From an uncultured Pelagibacteraceae bacterium (lineage in GTDB: Bacteria; Pseudomonadota; Alphaproteobacteria; Pelagibacterales; Pelagibacteraceae), in contig CACLSR010000005.1 in assembly GCA_902609685.1 (NCBI GenBank), positions 1 through 64,000 of the forward strand: 64,000 nucleotides of DNA, in the 5' to 3' direction. This document shows positions 10,367 through 21,946 of the stretch, one piece after another. Under the pieces are notes generated by a model. It was not told the DNA's origin, made no database searches, and worked only from the letters and a program-made list of their open reading frames with translations. A program made the position numbers and the translations under genes. Numbering within the stretch: the first letter of the stretch is position 1; the number at the start of each line of letters is the position of its first letter.

Positions 10367-11424
10367 TTTTCCATTATAACAAATTGGGTTCCAAACCAAC
10401 GCCACCTGCCATCATCATTTAAGGAACAGTTTACTCTTCCACGTCTTGGTAAAAATTTTGACTCGAAACTGATATAAAGAATATTTTTTTCAAATACTAA
10501 ATTTGGTTGGCCCCATGAACCACCATCATTTGAATAACAATTAATATTTTTAATATTTTTTTGATTATCAAAAAATTCCACAATTAATTTAGGTGGATTA
10601 TCTTTATTTTCTAACTTTTTTTCTACTGGTTTAAGAGATTTGTATTCTAGAGGATTATAATTTATTAGTGAGTTAAATCGTTTTAAATCCCCATACTTTT
10701 CATTTATTGGAAATCTTGGTAATTCAAATTTATCTTTATTGTTATCAATTATTCCAGAGTGTTGTCCAAAAGCAATTTCAAAATTTTTTGATATATAATT
10801 TTTCATAAAAAGAGAATATTCACCAAAAGGATATGAAAATATTGGTGGTACATAACCTAGTTTATCTTTAAAAATTTTAGTTGCTGTTTCTATATCGTTT
10901 ATGAATTCTTTTTCTGTCATATCAATTAAATATTCATGTGTATGTGAATGGTGTCCTATATAGCCTATATCGGAGTCATCAATTTCCTTAATTTCATCCC
11001 AAGTCATATACCCCTTTTTACCTACAGGTTCAGTAGATACAAATAAGATGAATGGAATTTTATTTTTTCTAAGATATGGCCAGGCCTCATTATAAAATGA
11101 CTTAAATCCATCATCAATTGTAATTAAAATTTTCTTATTCTCTTTTACTTTATTAAATTCATTTAAAAAATTGTTAGGATCATAAAATTCATACCCTTGA
11201 TTTTTAATGATTTTCATTTGCTCATCAAACATATCCATTCTTATATTTGTTGATGGATATTTATTTTCATTAAATCGATGATACATCAATGATAAAACAC
11301 CACTGTCTCTAGAATAAGATTTGATATTATTCTCTTGTGAAATAGAATTAACTAGAAAAATAAATTGTAAAATGAATAAGCTAATTATAGATGCCGCTAA
11401 AGATAAAATTTTTTTAATGATCAT
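10363..11424 (-). CDS. Secreted polysaccharide deacetylase family protein
   Basis: Signal peptide MIIKKILSLAASIISLFILQFIFLVNS; VLSLMYHRF, ITIDDGFKSFY, GHHSHTH motifs. Confidence 0.85.
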   Translation of the reverse strand: MIIKKILSLAASIISLFILQFIFLVNSISQENNIKSYSRDSGVLSLMYHRFNENKYPSTNIRMDMFDEQMKIIKNQGYEFYDPNNFLNEFNKVKENKKILITIDDGFKSFYNEAWPYLRKNKIPFILFVSTEPVGKKGYMTWDEIKEIDDSDIGYIGHHSHTHEYLIDMTEKEFINDIETATKIFKDKLGYVPPIFSYPFGEYSLFMKNYISKNFEIAFGQHSGIIDNNKDKFELPRFPINEKYGDLKRFNSLINYNPLEYKSLKPVEKKLENKDNPPKLIVEFFDNQKNIKNINCYSNDGGSWGQPNLVFEKNILYISFESKFLPRRGRVNCSLNDDGRWRWFGTQFVIMEN

Positions 11425-11758
11425 TAATAATGATACTAATTACAGCATTACACATGAAAATTCCAAAATAAATTATGAAAAATTATCAATTCTAATTAAT
11501 GATTTTTTAAATAAAAAAAATTTAGATTTAGATAAAGTTTCTCAAATTTATGTAAATCGAGGTCCAGGAAGTTTTGCGGGGATAAGAAATTCTTTATCAG
11601 TTGTTAAAGCTTTTCATTTAGCTAATAAAATTGATTATTATTGTTATAGTTTCGACGATTTTAGTGAAAAAAATGAGGTTAAATACGAAAATATCCCAAA
11701 ACTTTGCGATAAATTGAAAGTTGAAAAAAATTTGATAAATCCTATTTATTTGAGTTAA
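11372..11758 (+). CDS. tsaB: Short TsaB-like protein (tRNA t6A biosynthesis)
   Basis: MNKLIIDAAKDKIFL..., YVNRGPGSFAGIRNSLSVVKA; only 128 aa. Confidence 0.75.
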   Translation: MNKLIIDAAKDKIFLMIINNDTNYSITHENSKINYEKLSILINDFLNKKNLDLDKVSQIYVNRGPGSFAGIRNSLSVVKAFHLANKIDYYCYSFDDFSEKNEVKYENIPKLCDKLKVEKNLINPIYLS

Positions 11759-11766
11759 AATCAATT

Positions 11767-12204
11767 ATGTCAGATACAATTGAACAACAATGTTTATCTA
11801 AAGGGGTAAAATTAACTGACCAGAGGCGAATTATTGCTAAGGTAATTTCAGAGTCAAAAGCCGCTTATGGTGAGTCTGATCATCCAGATGTTGATGAGTT
11901 ATATAGTCGTGTATCAAAAGTTGATCCAAAAATAAGCATAGCCACAGTTTATAGGACAGTTAAGCTTTTCGAAGAGGCAGGAATTTTAACTAAACATGAT
12001 TTTAAAGGTGGTAAGGCTAGATATGAAGCAATGATAGAGAGTCATCATGATCATTTGATTGATATAAAATCTGGTGAAATAATTGAATTTGTGGATGAAG
12101 AAATTGAAGAGTTGCAAAAAAAAGTTGCAAAAAAATATGGTTATAAGTTAGTAGACCATAAACTTGAGTTATATGGTGTCAAAGTAAACTCAAAAGATGA
12201 ATAA
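11767..12204 (+). CDS. fur: Fur/Mur-family metal regulator
   Basis: LTDQRRIIAKVI...SIATVYRTVKLFEEAGI...HHDHLID; tsaB-fur-miaB context. Confidence 0.9.
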   Translation: MSDTIEQQCLSKGVKLTDQRRIIAKVISESKAAYGESDHPDVDELYSRVSKVDPKISIATVYRTVKLFEEAGILTKHDFKGGKARYEAMIESHHDHLIDIKSGEIIEFVDEEIEELQKKVAKKYGYKLVDHKLELYGVKVNSKDE

Positions 12205-13525
12205 AAAAATATTTATCAAAACTTTCGGTTGTCAAATGAACGAATATGACACGCACAGAATATTTGATACTGTGAGAGAAATAGGTTTTGTAAAAACCGA
12301 AAATTTAGATGAGTCTAATTGTTATCTGCTCAACACGTGCCATATTCGGGATAAAGCTAAAGAAAAAGTTTATCATGAGATTGGGCGGGTTAAAAAAAAT
12401 TTCAGATCACGAAAAAAACCAATCGTTATAGTTGCTGGATGTGTTGCTCAGGCTGAAAATGAGGAAATGATCAAAAGAGAACCATATATTGATATCGTGA
12501 TTGGACCGCAAGCCTATCATAAAATAAATGACAAAATTGAAGAATTTTTATCCAAACAAAAAAAAATAGATGAAACCGAATTTGATGCTATTACAAAATT
12601 TGATTATTTAGATAATATTAAGAACTCATCAAAAAAAATTTCATCATTTTTAACTATTCAAGAGGGCTGTGATAAATTTTGCCATTTCTGTGTAGTACCA
12701 TTTACAAGAGGTCCAGAATATTCAAGACCATTCAAAAAAATATTAGAAGAAGCAGAGAATTTGTCAGAAAATGGAGTTCGTGAAATAACACTACTAGGTC
12801 AAAATGTTAATGCTTATAATTACAAAAATTACAGATTGTCAGATTTAATTTTAGAAATAGAAAAGTTGGATGGAATTAAAAGAATTAGATATACGACTTC
12901 TCACCCAAGGGATATGACAGAAGATCTTATCAATGTATATGGTGTTTCAAAGAAGTTAATGCCTTTAGTTCACCTGCCCGTTCAAAGTGGATCTGATAAG
13001 ATCCTAAAGTCAATGAATAGAAAACATCAAATAAGTGATTATTTTAATACTTACGAAAAACTTCAAAAAATTAACCCAAAAATAAAGTTTTCGAGTGATT
13101 TTATAATTGCCTATCCGGGTGAGGATGAGAAGGACTTTAATCAAACATGTGATTTAATTAAAAAAATTGAATTTATAAATTCTTTTTCTTTCATATTTAG
13201 TCCAAGACCAGGAACAACTGCAGCAAATTTTGAGTTAATTGATAAAAAAATTTCACTTACAAGATTAGAAAAAGTTCAAAAACAATTATTTACCAATCAA
13301 ATTAATATGAATAAATCGCTTGAAGGTAAAGAAATTGATGTTTTAGTTGAAAATAAAATAGATGGTGGCACAAAGTTTTTTGGTCGATCAGAATATATGA
13401 CTTCAGTTATTTTTGATGGTAATGATTTAGATATGGGAAATGTTATAAAAGTAAAAATAAATAGCAGTAATCAAAATACATTGTTTGGTAAAAGCTTAGA
13501 AAATTCAGAACAAAGAGTGGCTTAA
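12197..13525 (+). CDS. miaB: tRNA-2-methylthio-N6-dimethylallyladenosine synthase
   Basis: FIKTFGCQMNEYDT..., EGCDKFCHFCVVPFTRG radical SAM motif, C-terminal TRAM. Confidence 0.96.
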   Translation: MNKKIFIKTFGCQMNEYDTHRIFDTVREIGFVKTENLDESNCYLLNTCHIRDKAKEKVYHEIGRVKKNFRSRKKPIVIVAGCVAQAENEEMIKREPYIDIVIGPQAYHKINDKIEEFLSKQKKIDETEFDAITKFDYLDNIKNSSKKISSFLTIQEGCDKFCHFCVVPFTRGPEYSRPFKKILEEAENLSENGVREITLLGQNVNAYNYKNYRLSDLILEIEKLDGIKRIRYTTSHPRDMTEDLINVYGVSKKLMPLVHLPVQSGSDKILKSMNRKHQISDYFNTYEKLQKINPKIKFSSDFIIAYPGEDEKDFNQTCDLIKKIEFINSFSFIFSPRPGTTAANFELIDKKISLTRLEKVQKQLFTNQINMNKSLEGKEIDVLVENKIDGGTKFFGRSEYMTSVIFDGNDLDMGNVIKVKINSSNQNTLFGKSLENSEQRVA

Positions 13526-13527
13526 AT

Positions 13528-14529
13528 TTGAGTAATACTATTAAAAAAGATATTAATTCATCTCTAAAATTTGTTTATTCAGAAAATAATTCAATTAGTG
13601 TAATTTTTCATGAAAATGACCTCCTGATGGGAGTAGTTGGTGAATTTAACCAAAACTTGAAAGAGTTAGAAAAAATAACTAATTCAAGTATTTATTCCAG
13701 GGGAAATTCAATCTTAATCAAATCAACTTCAGAAAAAAATGAAATTTTGAAGAATGCAATTCAATTTCTTGCAAATCAATTTAAAAATAATGGTAGTATA
13801 GAACAAAAAGATATTTTATCCTCTGTTGATCAATTTATGATAAATGAAAAGGTAAAAAATACTAACGTTACTGATATAATCAAAACTCCAAAAAAATCTA
13901 TAATTCCAAGATCAGAAAAACAAAAAGAGTATGTTAGAGCGTTGAGACAAAATGAAATAATAATATCTGCTGGACCTGCTGGTACAGGAAAAACCTTTCT
14001 TGCTGTTGCTGTAGGTTTAACAATGTTGTTAGAAAAAAAAATAGAGAGGATTATACTTTCTAGACCTGCGGTTGAGGCAGGTGAGAGATTAGGATTCCTG
14101 CCAGGAGATATGAAAGAGAAAGTTGATCCATATCTTCGTCCTTTGTATGACTCTTTGTATGATCTGTTTCATTTTGAAAAAATTCAGAGAATGATAGAAA
14201 TTGGCGACATTGAAATTGCTCCTTTAGCTTTTATGAGAGGAAGAACTTTAAAAAATTCTTTTGCAATTTTAGATGAAGCTCAAAATGCCACTGATACACA
14301 AATAAAAATGTTTCTTACCAGGATAGGTGAAAATTCAAAAATAGTTGTAAATGGTGATCCTACCCAAATAGATTTACCTAACAAAAAAATGTCAGGTTTA
14401 GAAAGATCAAAGAAGATATTATCACATTTGAATGAGATTGCAGTTATAGACTTTGATCATTCAGATGTTGTGAGACATCCCTTAGTTTCAAAAATTGTGA
14501 AAGCGTACAACAATAATGATCAAAGTTAA
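13528..14529 (+). CDS. phoH: PhoH family ATPase (TTG start)
   Basis: SAGPAGTGKTFLAVAVGL Walker A; ILDEAQNAT. Confidence 0.93.
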   Translation: MSNTIKKDINSSLKFVYSENNSISVIFHENDLLMGVVGEFNQNLKELEKITNSSIYSRGNSILIKSTSEKNEILKNAIQFLANQFKNNGSIEQKDILSSVDQFMINEKVKNTNVTDIIKTPKKSIIPRSEKQKEYVRALRQNEIIISAGPAGTGKTFLAVAVGLTMLLEKKIERIILSRPAVEAGERLGFLPGDMKEKVDPYLRPLYDSLYDLFHFEKIQRMIEIGDIEIAPLAFMRGRTLKNSFAILDEAQNATDTQIKMFLTRIGENSKIVVNGDPTQIDLPNKKMSGLERSKKILSHLNEIAVIDFDHSDVVRHPLVSKIVKAYNNNDQS

Positions 14530-14983
14530 TGTGCTTTCAGAAGAAAATTCTTGGTCAAAAAAGATAAAAAAAAAAGAATTATTTTTTAACAAAATATGTA
14601 ACATGTTCCCAAAAAAATATAGATTTATTAACAAAAAAATCTATTTAACGCTGCTACTATCAAATAATAAAACAATTAAAACTTTAAACAAAAAATTTAG
14701 AAATAAGGATAAACATACCGATGTACTTTCTTTTCCATTTAATAAAAAACAAAAAAAATTAAAAGACAATTATCTTGGTGATATAATTATAAGTTTTAAT
14801 TACATGAATAAGCCGAAAAATTTAGACAATTATCAATTTAAAATAAAAACAATAAAAATTTTTATACATGGTTTTCTACATTTATTGGGCCATGATCATC
14901 AAAAAAGTAAAGAGTACAAACAGATGTTAAATGAAGAAAAAAAAATTTTTAGATCTATAGAAAAAACTTCCATTTTAAATTGA
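14516..14983 (+). CDS. ybeY: Endoribonuclease YbeY
   Basis: HTDVLSFPF...LGDIIIS...HGFLHLLGHDH. Confidence 0.93.
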   Translation: MIKVNVLSEENSWSKKIKKKELFFNKICNMFPKKYRFINKKIYLTLLLSNNKTIKTLNKKFRNKDKHTDVLSFPFNKKQKKLKDNYLGDIIISFNYMNKPKNLDNYQFKIKTIKIFIHGFLHLLGHDHQKSKEYKQMLNEEKKIFRSIEKTSILN

Positions 14984-16518
14984 AAAAAAATTTTATATTT
15001 GAGACTTTATTGATAATTTTTTTAGGAAGCTTAACCTCCTTAAGTTTACCTCCTTATAATTTTTTTTTTTTAAATTTTTTTACATTTAGTGTTTTCTTTA
15101 TTTTTTTATTTCAGAGACTAAAGCAAGGAATAAAGAAATCCTTTTATTATGGATGGTTGTTTGGTTTTAGTTATTTTTTATCCAGTTTGTATTGGTTAAC
15201 TATATCCTTAAGTTTTGATAAAAGTTTTAATTTTTTAATTCCTATATCTTTAATTGTCATCCCAGCATTTTTAGGTTTATTTTATGCATTATGTGTTGCT
15301 ATTTTTAATCTATACAAACCGAAAAATATATTAAGTGCTTTTTTCCTATTTTCTCTTTTGTTTGGTTTAATAGAGTTTATTAGAGGAACAATTTTAACTG
15401 GGTTCCCTTGGAACTTGGTAATTTACAGTTTTTCTGAAATTAATAGTTTCCTAAGCATTTTGTCCAAAATAGGAACTTATTCATTAAATCTTATAATAGT
15501 AAGTTTTTTTACAGCTCCCGCCCTTTTCATATTTAGAAAATCTAAAAAAGAAGTTGTTGTGTATATTTTTTTACTGCTATTACCTATCTCTTTTTATACA
15601 TACGGAGAATTTTTAAAAAAAAATTTTTATAATAGTAAAGAGAAAGAACTTCCTTTTGCAGTCAGAGTAATTGGAGCAAATATAAGCTTAGATAGGTACT
15701 ATAAAAACGTTGATGCGGAAAGTGTGATTAATGAGCTTGTTTCAATTAGTTCACCCATTGAAGAAAAAAAGATATTTTTTGTATGGCCAGAAGGAATAAT
15801 ACCCAACACCTATGAAGATCAATTAGATTTATACAATGACATGTTTGAAAAATATTTTAGTGAAAATCACTTAATCGGTTTAGGAATAACAAGCAGAAAG
15901 ACTATGAATAATGATTATAATTATTACAATTCATTCTCAATATTTGATAGTAAAGTAAATTTAATTGACAATTATAACAAAATTAAACTTGTACCTTTCG
16001 GTGAATTTGTTCCTCTTGAAAATATTTTTAACAAATTGGGTTTAAAAACAATCACAAATAATATTGGATCATTTGATAAAGGTGTAAACAGAAAAATTAT
16101 TAAAATCCAAGATGATCTTAAACAAATAAATTTTTTGCCATTAATTTGTTATGAAATTATATATAGTGGAAATTTGACTAAAAATTTTGATTTCGATTTT
16201 ATATTGAATATTTCAGAAGATGGATGGTTTGGTAAATCCATTGGACCCAAACAACATTTTATCCATAGTAAATTTAGAGCAATTGAAAATGGAAAATATG
16301 TTATCAGATCATCAAACAATGGAATGGCAGCAATTATAAATCCATTAGGTTATATTGAGAATAAAATAGATTATGGAATTTCAGGTTACATTGATTTAGA
16401 AGGCATAAGAGATTTTAAACCAACATTGTTTTCAAAATATGGAAATAACATATTTTTTATATTAATTTTATTGTATATTGTTTTAACTTTTTCATTTAAT
16501 AGGATCAAAAATGAGTAA
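14980..16518 (+). CDS. lnt: Apolipoprotein N-acyltransferase (TTG start)
   Basis: Multi-TM N-terminus plus nitrilase domain ([28 protein letters not shown]). Confidence 0.92.
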   Translation: MKKNFIFETLLIIFLGSLTSLSLPPYNFFFLNFFTFSVFFIFLFQRLKQGIKKSFYYGWLFGFSYFLSSLYWLTISLSFDKSFNFLIPISLIVIPAFLGLFYALCVAIFNLYKPKNILSAFFLFSLLFGLIEFIRGTILTGFPWNLVIYSFSEINSFLSILSKIGTYSLNLIIVSFFTAPALFIFRKSKKEVVVYIFLLLLPISFYTYGEFLKKNFYNSKEKELPFAVRVIGANISLDRYYKNVDAESVINELVSISSPIEEKKIFFVWPEGIIPNTYEDQLDLYNDMFEKYFSENHLIGLGITSRKTMNNDYNYYNSFSIFDSKVNLIDNYNKIKLVPFGEFVPLENIFNKLGLKTITNNIGSFDKGVNRKIIKIQDDLKQINFLPLICYEIIYSGNLTKNFDFDFILNISEDGWFGKSIGPKQHFIHSKFRAIENGKYVIRSSNNGMAAIINPLGYIENKIDYGISGYIDLEGIRDFKPTLFSKYGNNIFFILILLYIVLTFSFNRIKNE

Positions 16519-17680
16519 TTTAAAAAATTTTCTTTTTACAAGTGAGTCTGTTTCAGAGGGACACCCGGATAAAGTGTCGGATAGGATATCTGACATGGTG
16601 GTAGACACTTATTTATCTAACGATCCATATTCGAGAGTTGCATGTGAAACTCTCACAACTACCAATAAAGTTGTATTAGCTGGTGAGGTTAGGGGACCAG
16701 AAATTAAAAAAGATGATTTAATCAATAAGGTAAGAGAATGCATTAAAGATATTGGATATGATCAAGATGGTTTTACATGGAAAGAAGCTACAAAAATAGA
16801 AAGTCATCTTCATTCACAGTCAAGTGACATTGCCATGGGTGTAGACTCCTCGGGAAATAAAGATGAGGGCGCAGGAGATCAAGGTATTATGTTTGGTTAT
16901 GCCTGTAATGAAACTGATGTTTTAATGCCAGCACCAATTCATTTTTCTCATAAAATTTTAAGGTTAATGGCTGAAGATAGAAAATCAGGTAAATTAAAAA
17001 ACATAGAACCAGACTCTAAAAGTCAAGTAACTTTTGAATATGAAAATGGTAAACCATCAAAAATTAAATCAGTTGTAATATCTTCTCAGCATACCGCAAA
17101 TGTTAATCAAGAACAGGTAAGGGAATTATTGAGACCATATTTGATTAATTCTATACCAAAAAATTTTCTAAAGGATTTTAATGAGAATGAATTTTATGTT
17201 AACCCAACTGGAAATTTTGTAATAGGTGGTCCTGATGGAGATTGTGGTTTAACGGGCAGAAAGATTATTGTAGATACTTATGGTGGTGCCGCTCCACATG
17301 GTGGAGGTGCTTTCTCGGGAAAAGATCCAACCAAAGTAGATAGGTCTGCAGCTTATGCAGCCAGATATATCGCCAAAAATGTTGTTGCATCGAAAATTGC
17401 TGATAAATGTTTAATACAATTGGCTTATGCAATTGGGGTTTCAAAACCATTATCTATTTATGTTAATCTTTTTGATAATGATTTAGATAAAAATAAATTT
17501 GTTGAAGATAAGATTAAAGAAAGTTTTGATCTTAGCCCAAGAGGAATAAGAGAGATGTTGGGGCTTAATAAACCTATATATGAAAAAACATCTGCATATG
17601 GGCATTTTGGAAGAGAGCCAGATAAAGAAGGTGCTTTTTCTTGGGAAAATACCAATAAATCTGACATTTTCTTAAAATAG
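16511..17680 (+). CDS. metK: S-adenosylmethionine synthetase
   Basis: [45 protein letters not shown]. Confidence 0.97.
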   Translation: MSNLKNFLFTSESVSEGHPDKVSDRISDMVVDTYLSNDPYSRVACETLTTTNKVVLAGEVRGPEIKKDDLINKVRECIKDIGYDQDGFTWKEATKIESHLHSQSSDIAMGVDSSGNKDEGAGDQGIMFGYACNETDVLMPAPIHFSHKILRLMAEDRKSGKLKNIEPDSKSQVTFEYENGKPSKIKSVVISSQHTANVNQEQVRELLRPYLINSIPKNFLKDFNENEFYVNPTGNFVIGGPDGDCGLTGRKIIVDTYGGAAPHGGGAFSGKDPTKVDRSAAYAARYIAKNVVASKIADKCLIQLAYAIGVSKPLSIYVNLFDNDLDKNKFVEDKIKESFDLSPRGIREMLGLNKPIYEKTSAYGHFGREPDKEGAFSWENTNKSDIFLK

Positions 17681-17737
17681 TTTTTATTGAAAAATAAAAA
17701 AAAACTTTTATATATTCATTTACATTGTTGAATTATC

Positions 17738-17765
17738 AAAATGGGCTTTGGCCCATTTTTTTTTG
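17738..17765 (+). terminator. Rho-independent terminator/attenuator between metK and nusA
   Basis: AAAATGGGC-TTTG-GCCCATTTT followed by T-run, just 5' of nusA ATG (17780). Confidence 0.8.
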
Positions 17766-17779
17766 GAGTAAACAAAATT

Positions 17780-19333
17780 ATGTTAAATAAAAGAGCTGAT
17801 AAGCTTGAACTATTAAGAATTGCAGAGGCAGTAGCTTTAGAAAAATCGATCGATAAAGAACTTATAATTAGTTCGATGGAAACTGGGATTGCTAAAGCAG
17901 CAAAATCTAAATTTGGTCAGGATAATGAGATTAAAGTAATGATTAATAGAGATAACGGCGATATTGAAATTTTTAGAAAATTGATAGTTACAGAAAATCC
18001 AGAAAATACAAACACTGAGATCAAACTAGAGGATGCAATTACATTGAATGAGACTAATAAAGACAAAGCGATAGGAGATGAAGTTTTGCAACCATTACCC
18101 TCATTTGATTTTGGAAGAATAGCTGCCCAAACAGCTAAACAAGTAATAAATTTTAATGTAAGAGAGGCAGAGCGAGAAAGACAATTTAATGATTTTATTG
18201 ATAAAAAAGATACGATATTAAGTGGAATAGTGAAAAGATTAGAGTTTGGAAATGTAATCGTAGATCTTGGGAGAACAGAAGCAATAATTCAAAAAAATGA
18301 AATTATACCAAGAGAAAATATAAAAGCCGGAGACAGAATCAAAGCTTATTGTTTTGATGTTAGACGAGAGCCTCGTGGTCAACAAATTTTTTTATCAAGA
18401 GCTCACCCAAAATTTATGGAAAAACTTTTTGTTCAAGAAGTTCCTGAAATTTATGATGGTCTGATTGAAATTAAATCATCTTCTAGAGATCCAGGAAGTA
18501 GAGCAAAAATTTGTGTTAAAGCAGTTGATACATCATTGGATCCAGTCGGTGCATGCGTTGGAATGAGAGGTTCAAGAGTTCAAGCAGTTGTAAACGAATT
18601 ACAAGGTGAAAAAATTGATATAGTAAACTGGTCTGAAGACCCTGCAATTTTAGTTTCCAATGCTTTATCACCAGCTGAAGTTCAAAGAGTAAACGTAGAT
18701 TTGGAAAGAAAAAAATTAGATGTGATTCTTACGGAGGAAAATTTGAGTAAAGCTATAGGAAGAAGAGGGCAAAATGTTAGGTTAGCCACAAAACTTTTGA
18801 ATTTTGAGATAAATATCATGACAGATGCAGAAGACTCTGAAAGGCGTCAATTAGAATTTAAGGAGAAAACAGAAAATTTTGTTAAGAATTTAGAACTAGA
18901 TGAAACACTTGGACAACTTCTTGTGGCTGAGGGTTATTCTACTATAGACGATATAAAAGATACTTCGGCAGAAAATTTATTGAAAATTGAAGGTATAGAA
19001 GAAGAGACTGCAAAAGCTCTTATAGAAAGAGCCAAAGAGTTTCATCAAAAAGATCAAGAAGATATCTCTGAAAGAATTAAAGAATTAGGTTTGGATGATA
19101 AACTAATTAGTTTAAAAGGGTTAACTCCTGGAATGTTGGTTACTCTAGGTGATCAAAAAATCCTTACACTCCAAGATTTTGCTGATTTAGCATCAGATGA
19201 GCTCACTGGTGGATATGATGTTGTGAAGGGTGAAAGAGTAAAAATTCAGGGTTACTTGGAAGATTTTGCTTTATCAAAAGAAGAAGCAGATGAACTTATT
19301 ATGTCTGCAAGAAAAATTATTTATGAAGATTGA
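17780..19333 (+). CDS. nusA: Transcription termination/antitermination factor NusA
   Basis: MLNKRADKLELLRIAEAVALEKSIDKELI; S1/KH domains (GACVGMRGSRVQAV). Track start 17741 lies in the terminator, so ATG at 17780 preferred. Confidence 0.95.
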   Translation: MLNKRADKLELLRIAEAVALEKSIDKELIISSMETGIAKAAKSKFGQDNEIKVMINRDNGDIEIFRKLIVTENPENTNTEIKLEDAITLNETNKDKAIGDEVLQPLPSFDFGRIAAQTAKQVINFNVREAERERQFNDFIDKKDTILSGIVKRLEFGNVIVDLGRTEAIIQKNEIIPRENIKAGDRIKAYCFDVRREPRGQQIFLSRAHPKFMEKLFVQEVPEIYDGLIEIKSSSRDPGSRAKICVKAVDTSLDPVGACVGMRGSRVQAVVNELQGEKIDIVNWSEDPAILVSNALSPAEVQRVNVDLERKKLDVILTEENLSKAIGRRGQNVRLATKLLNFEINIMTDAEDSERRQLEFKEKTENFVKNLELDETLGQLLVAEGYSTIDDIKDTSAENLLKIEGIEEETAKALIERAKEFHQKDQEDISERIKELGLDDKLISLKGLTPGMLVTLGDQKILTLQDFADLASDELTGGYDVVKGERVKIQGYLEDFALSKEEADELIMSARKIIYED

Positions 19334-19343
19334 GAGATGAGCT

Positions 19344-21566
19344 ATGGAAAAAAAAACAAAATTAACGATATCAGGTGGCATAGCCAAAAAGTCTATCAAA
19401 AATATAGATAAAGCAAAAAATCTTGGGAGAAATTCTGTAGTAATCGAAAAACAAACTGGTAAATTTACTAGCGGAGGCAGTTCATTAAAATCAAACACAT
19501 CAAAAATCAAAAATAATTTTACAAGCAACAAAGGAACTTTTGGTAAACCAAATTACATTCCTAAAACACAGCCTCTAACAAGTGATTTTGAAAGGCGTAA
19601 ATTAGCTGAGCAAAGAGCCACTAAAAGACTTAAAGAGGAAAATGAAAATAAAAATAAAAAATCCTCAAAATCTGGAACTAAAAAAAGGGAATTAAAATTA
19701 ACTGTTTCTCGAGCTTTAAGCGATCAAATTGAAGCAAGAGAAAGAAGTTTAGCATCTGTAAAAAGAGCAAGACAAAAAGAAAATAGAAATTTAACTAAAG
19801 AGGAAGTTCAAGAAAATTTGAAGCCTGTTAAAAGAGATATAAATATTCCAGAGGTTATTACTGTTAGAGAACTTGCAAATAGAATGGCAGAGCAATCTAG
19901 TAATATCATTAAACATATGTTTGGAATGGGGGTTACTGTAACAATAAACCAAAACCTAGCAGCTGATACTGCAGAGTATTTAGTTAAAGAATTTGGTCAC
20001 AATCCAATTCGAGAGGAAAAGGCAGAGGAGATAATCCAAAAAATTAAAGCCTCTAGGACTGAAAATTTAAAGAATAGACCCCCCATAATCACAGTTATGG
20101 GTCATGTAGATCATGGTAAAACTTCAGTTCTTGATGTTTTGAGAAGTGCAAATGTGGTATCAGGAGAGTTTGGTGGAATAACTCAACACATTGGCGCTTA
20201 TCAAATAGACCATCAGTCTAATAAATTAACATTTATTGATACACCAGGCCATGCAGCTTTTACTGAAATGAGAGCAAGAGGGTCAAAGCTTACAGATATT
20301 GTCGTTCTAGTAGTTGCAGCTGATGATGGTGTTAAACCTCAAACTATTGAGTCAATAAAACATGCTAAGGCTGCAAACGTACCAATAGTTGTAGCAATTA
20401 ATAAATGTGATTTACCTGAGGCTGATCCTCAAAAAATTAAAAATCAATTACTTGAGCATGAATTAATAGCTGAAGATTTATCAGGTGACACTTTAATGGT
20501 AGAGATATCAGCAAAAACTAAATTAAACCTAGAAAAACTTATTGATGCAATTATTCTTCAAGCTGAAATTCTAGATCTCAAAACTGATTTTGAGTCAAAA
20601 GCTACAGGGGTTGTTTTAGAATCGAAAATTGATATTGGAAGAGGACCGGTTGCAACAATAATTGTAACAACTGGAACTTTAAAAAAAGGAGATTTTTTTG
20701 TAAGCGGTCTTAAATGGGGAAAAATCCGAGCTATTATTAACGATAAGGGGAAAAATATTGATGAAGCTTTGCCATCTTCTCCAGTAGAAATACTTGGAAT
20801 AAATGGTGCTGCAAGAGCTGGAGATGATTTTATAGTTTTAGATAACGAGAAAGAGGCTAAAACTTTGAGTGAAAGTAGAGCTCAAGAGAGCAAAGATGGT
20901 AAAAATCCTCTGACGTTTGCCACTCAAGAGTCTGCTTTTTCAAATAAGTCCACTGAAGAATTAAATCTTATAATCAAGTCTGATGTTCATGGATCCTCAG
21001 AAGCAATAAAAAGTGCTGTTAGTCAAATTAAACATGATGAGGTAAAACCAAAAATAATTTTGGCAGATATTGGAATGGTTACGGAGACCGATGTGACTTT
21101 GGCAAAGGCTTCAAATGCAGTTTTGATTGCGTTTAATGTAAAGCCAAGCAAGGAAGCAAAAAAACTTGCTGAAAATGAAAAGATAAATATTTCATCATAC
21201 AATATAATTTATGAAGTTTTAGATTTTGTTAAAAAAAGAATGTCTGGATTATTAACTCCAGATGTAGAAGAAAAAGTGATTGGGACTGCGAAAATTTTAG
21301 AAATTTTCAAGGTTTCAGGAGCTGGTAAAGTTGCTGGTTCTAAAATAACGAATGGAGAAATTAACAGTAATTCAGATGTAAGAGTGATTAGAGATGGTTC
21401 AATTGTTTTTACAGGAAAAGTTGGAAGTTTGTTCAGAGAAAAAAATCAAGTAAAACAGGTAAACAATGGTCAAGAATGTGGAATTGCACTCAAAGATTAC
21501 ATGGATTTTAAAAAAAATGACACAATAGAAGCTTATAGTGTTACATCTAAAGAGAGGACAATTTAA
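19344..21566 (+). CDS. infB: Translation initiation factor IF-2
   Basis: [19 protein letters not shown] GTPase motifs; [15 protein letters not shown]. Confidence 0.97.
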   Translation: MEKKTKLTISGGIAKKSIKNIDKAKNLGRNSVVIEKQTGKFTSGGSSLKSNTSKIKNNFTSNKGTFGKPNYIPKTQPLTSDFERRKLAEQRATKRLKEENENKNKKSSKSGTKKRELKLTVSRALSDQIEARERSLASVKRARQKENRNLTKEEVQENLKPVKRDINIPEVITVRELANRMAEQSSNIIKHMFGMGVTVTINQNLAADTAEYLVKEFGHNPIREEKAEEIIQKIKASRTENLKNRPPIITVMGHVDHGKTSVLDVLRSANVVSGEFGGITQHIGAYQIDHQSNKLTFIDTPGHAAFTEMRARGSKLTDIVVLVVAADDGVKPQTIESIKHAKAANVPIVVAINKCDLPEADPQKIKNQLLEHELIAEDLSGDTLMVEISAKTKLNLEKLIDAIILQAEILDLKTDFESKATGVVLESKIDIGRGPVATIIVTTGTLKKGDFFVSGLKWGKIRAIINDKGKNIDEALPSSPVEILGINGAARAGDDFIVLDNEKEAKTLSESRAQESKDGKNPLTFATQESAFSNKSTEELNLIIKSDVHGSSEAIKSAVSQIKHDEVKPKIILADIGMVTETDVTLAKASNAVLIAFNVKPSKEAKKLAENEKINISSYNIIYEVLDFVKKRMSGLLTPDVEEKVIGTAKILEIFKVSGAGKVAGSKITNGEINSNSDVRVIRDGSIVFTGKVGSLFREKNQVKQVNNGQECGIALKDYMDFKKNDTIEAYSVTSKERTI

Positions 21567-21934
21567 TGGCAGATAGAATAGGAAAACCAATTTCGCAGAG
21601 ACAGTTAAGAGTCGGTGAAATGATTAAACAATCTTTAAGCATGATTTTTATAAGAAATGAGGCTAAAGTTCCGAACTTAGAAACAAATACTATAACAGTT
21701 ACTGAAGTGAGAATGAGTCAAGATTTGAAAATAGCCAAAGCATATGTGCTTCCTCTCGGAGGAAAAAATGCAGAAGAAACTATTAATATTTTGAAAGAAT
21801 ACTCATTTCTAATTAGAAAAATTTTATCTCAAAAAGTGGTGATGAAATTTTTACCAAAACTACTTTTTAGAAAAGATGAGTCTTTTGAGTATGCTGAAAA
21901 AATAGAGAATTTAATCAAACAAACAAATAAATAG
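21566..21934 (+). CDS. rbfA: Ribosome-binding factor A
   Basis: SQRQLRVGEMIKQSLS...ITVTEVRMSQDLKIAKAYVLPLG; context. Confidence 0.92.
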   Translation: MADRIGKPISQRQLRVGEMIKQSLSMIFIRNEAKVPNLETNTITVTEVRMSQDLKIAKAYVLPLGGKNAEETINILKEYSFLIRKILSQKVVMKFLPKLLFRKDESFEYAEKIENLIKQTNK

Positions 21935-21946
21935 GAAAAAAGAAGT

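Noticed and set aside
16490-16511. SAM riboswitch upstream of metK
   Set aside because: metK overlaps the lnt 3' end, leaving no room for an aptamer.
17265-17667. Minus-strand ORFs inside metK
   Set aside because: Mirror ORFs of a highly conserved gene.
17741-17779. N-terminal extension of nusA (MGFGPFFFGVNKI)
   Set aside because: This stretch is the terminator stem and U-tract; the downstream ATG at 17780 matches the NusA N-terminus.
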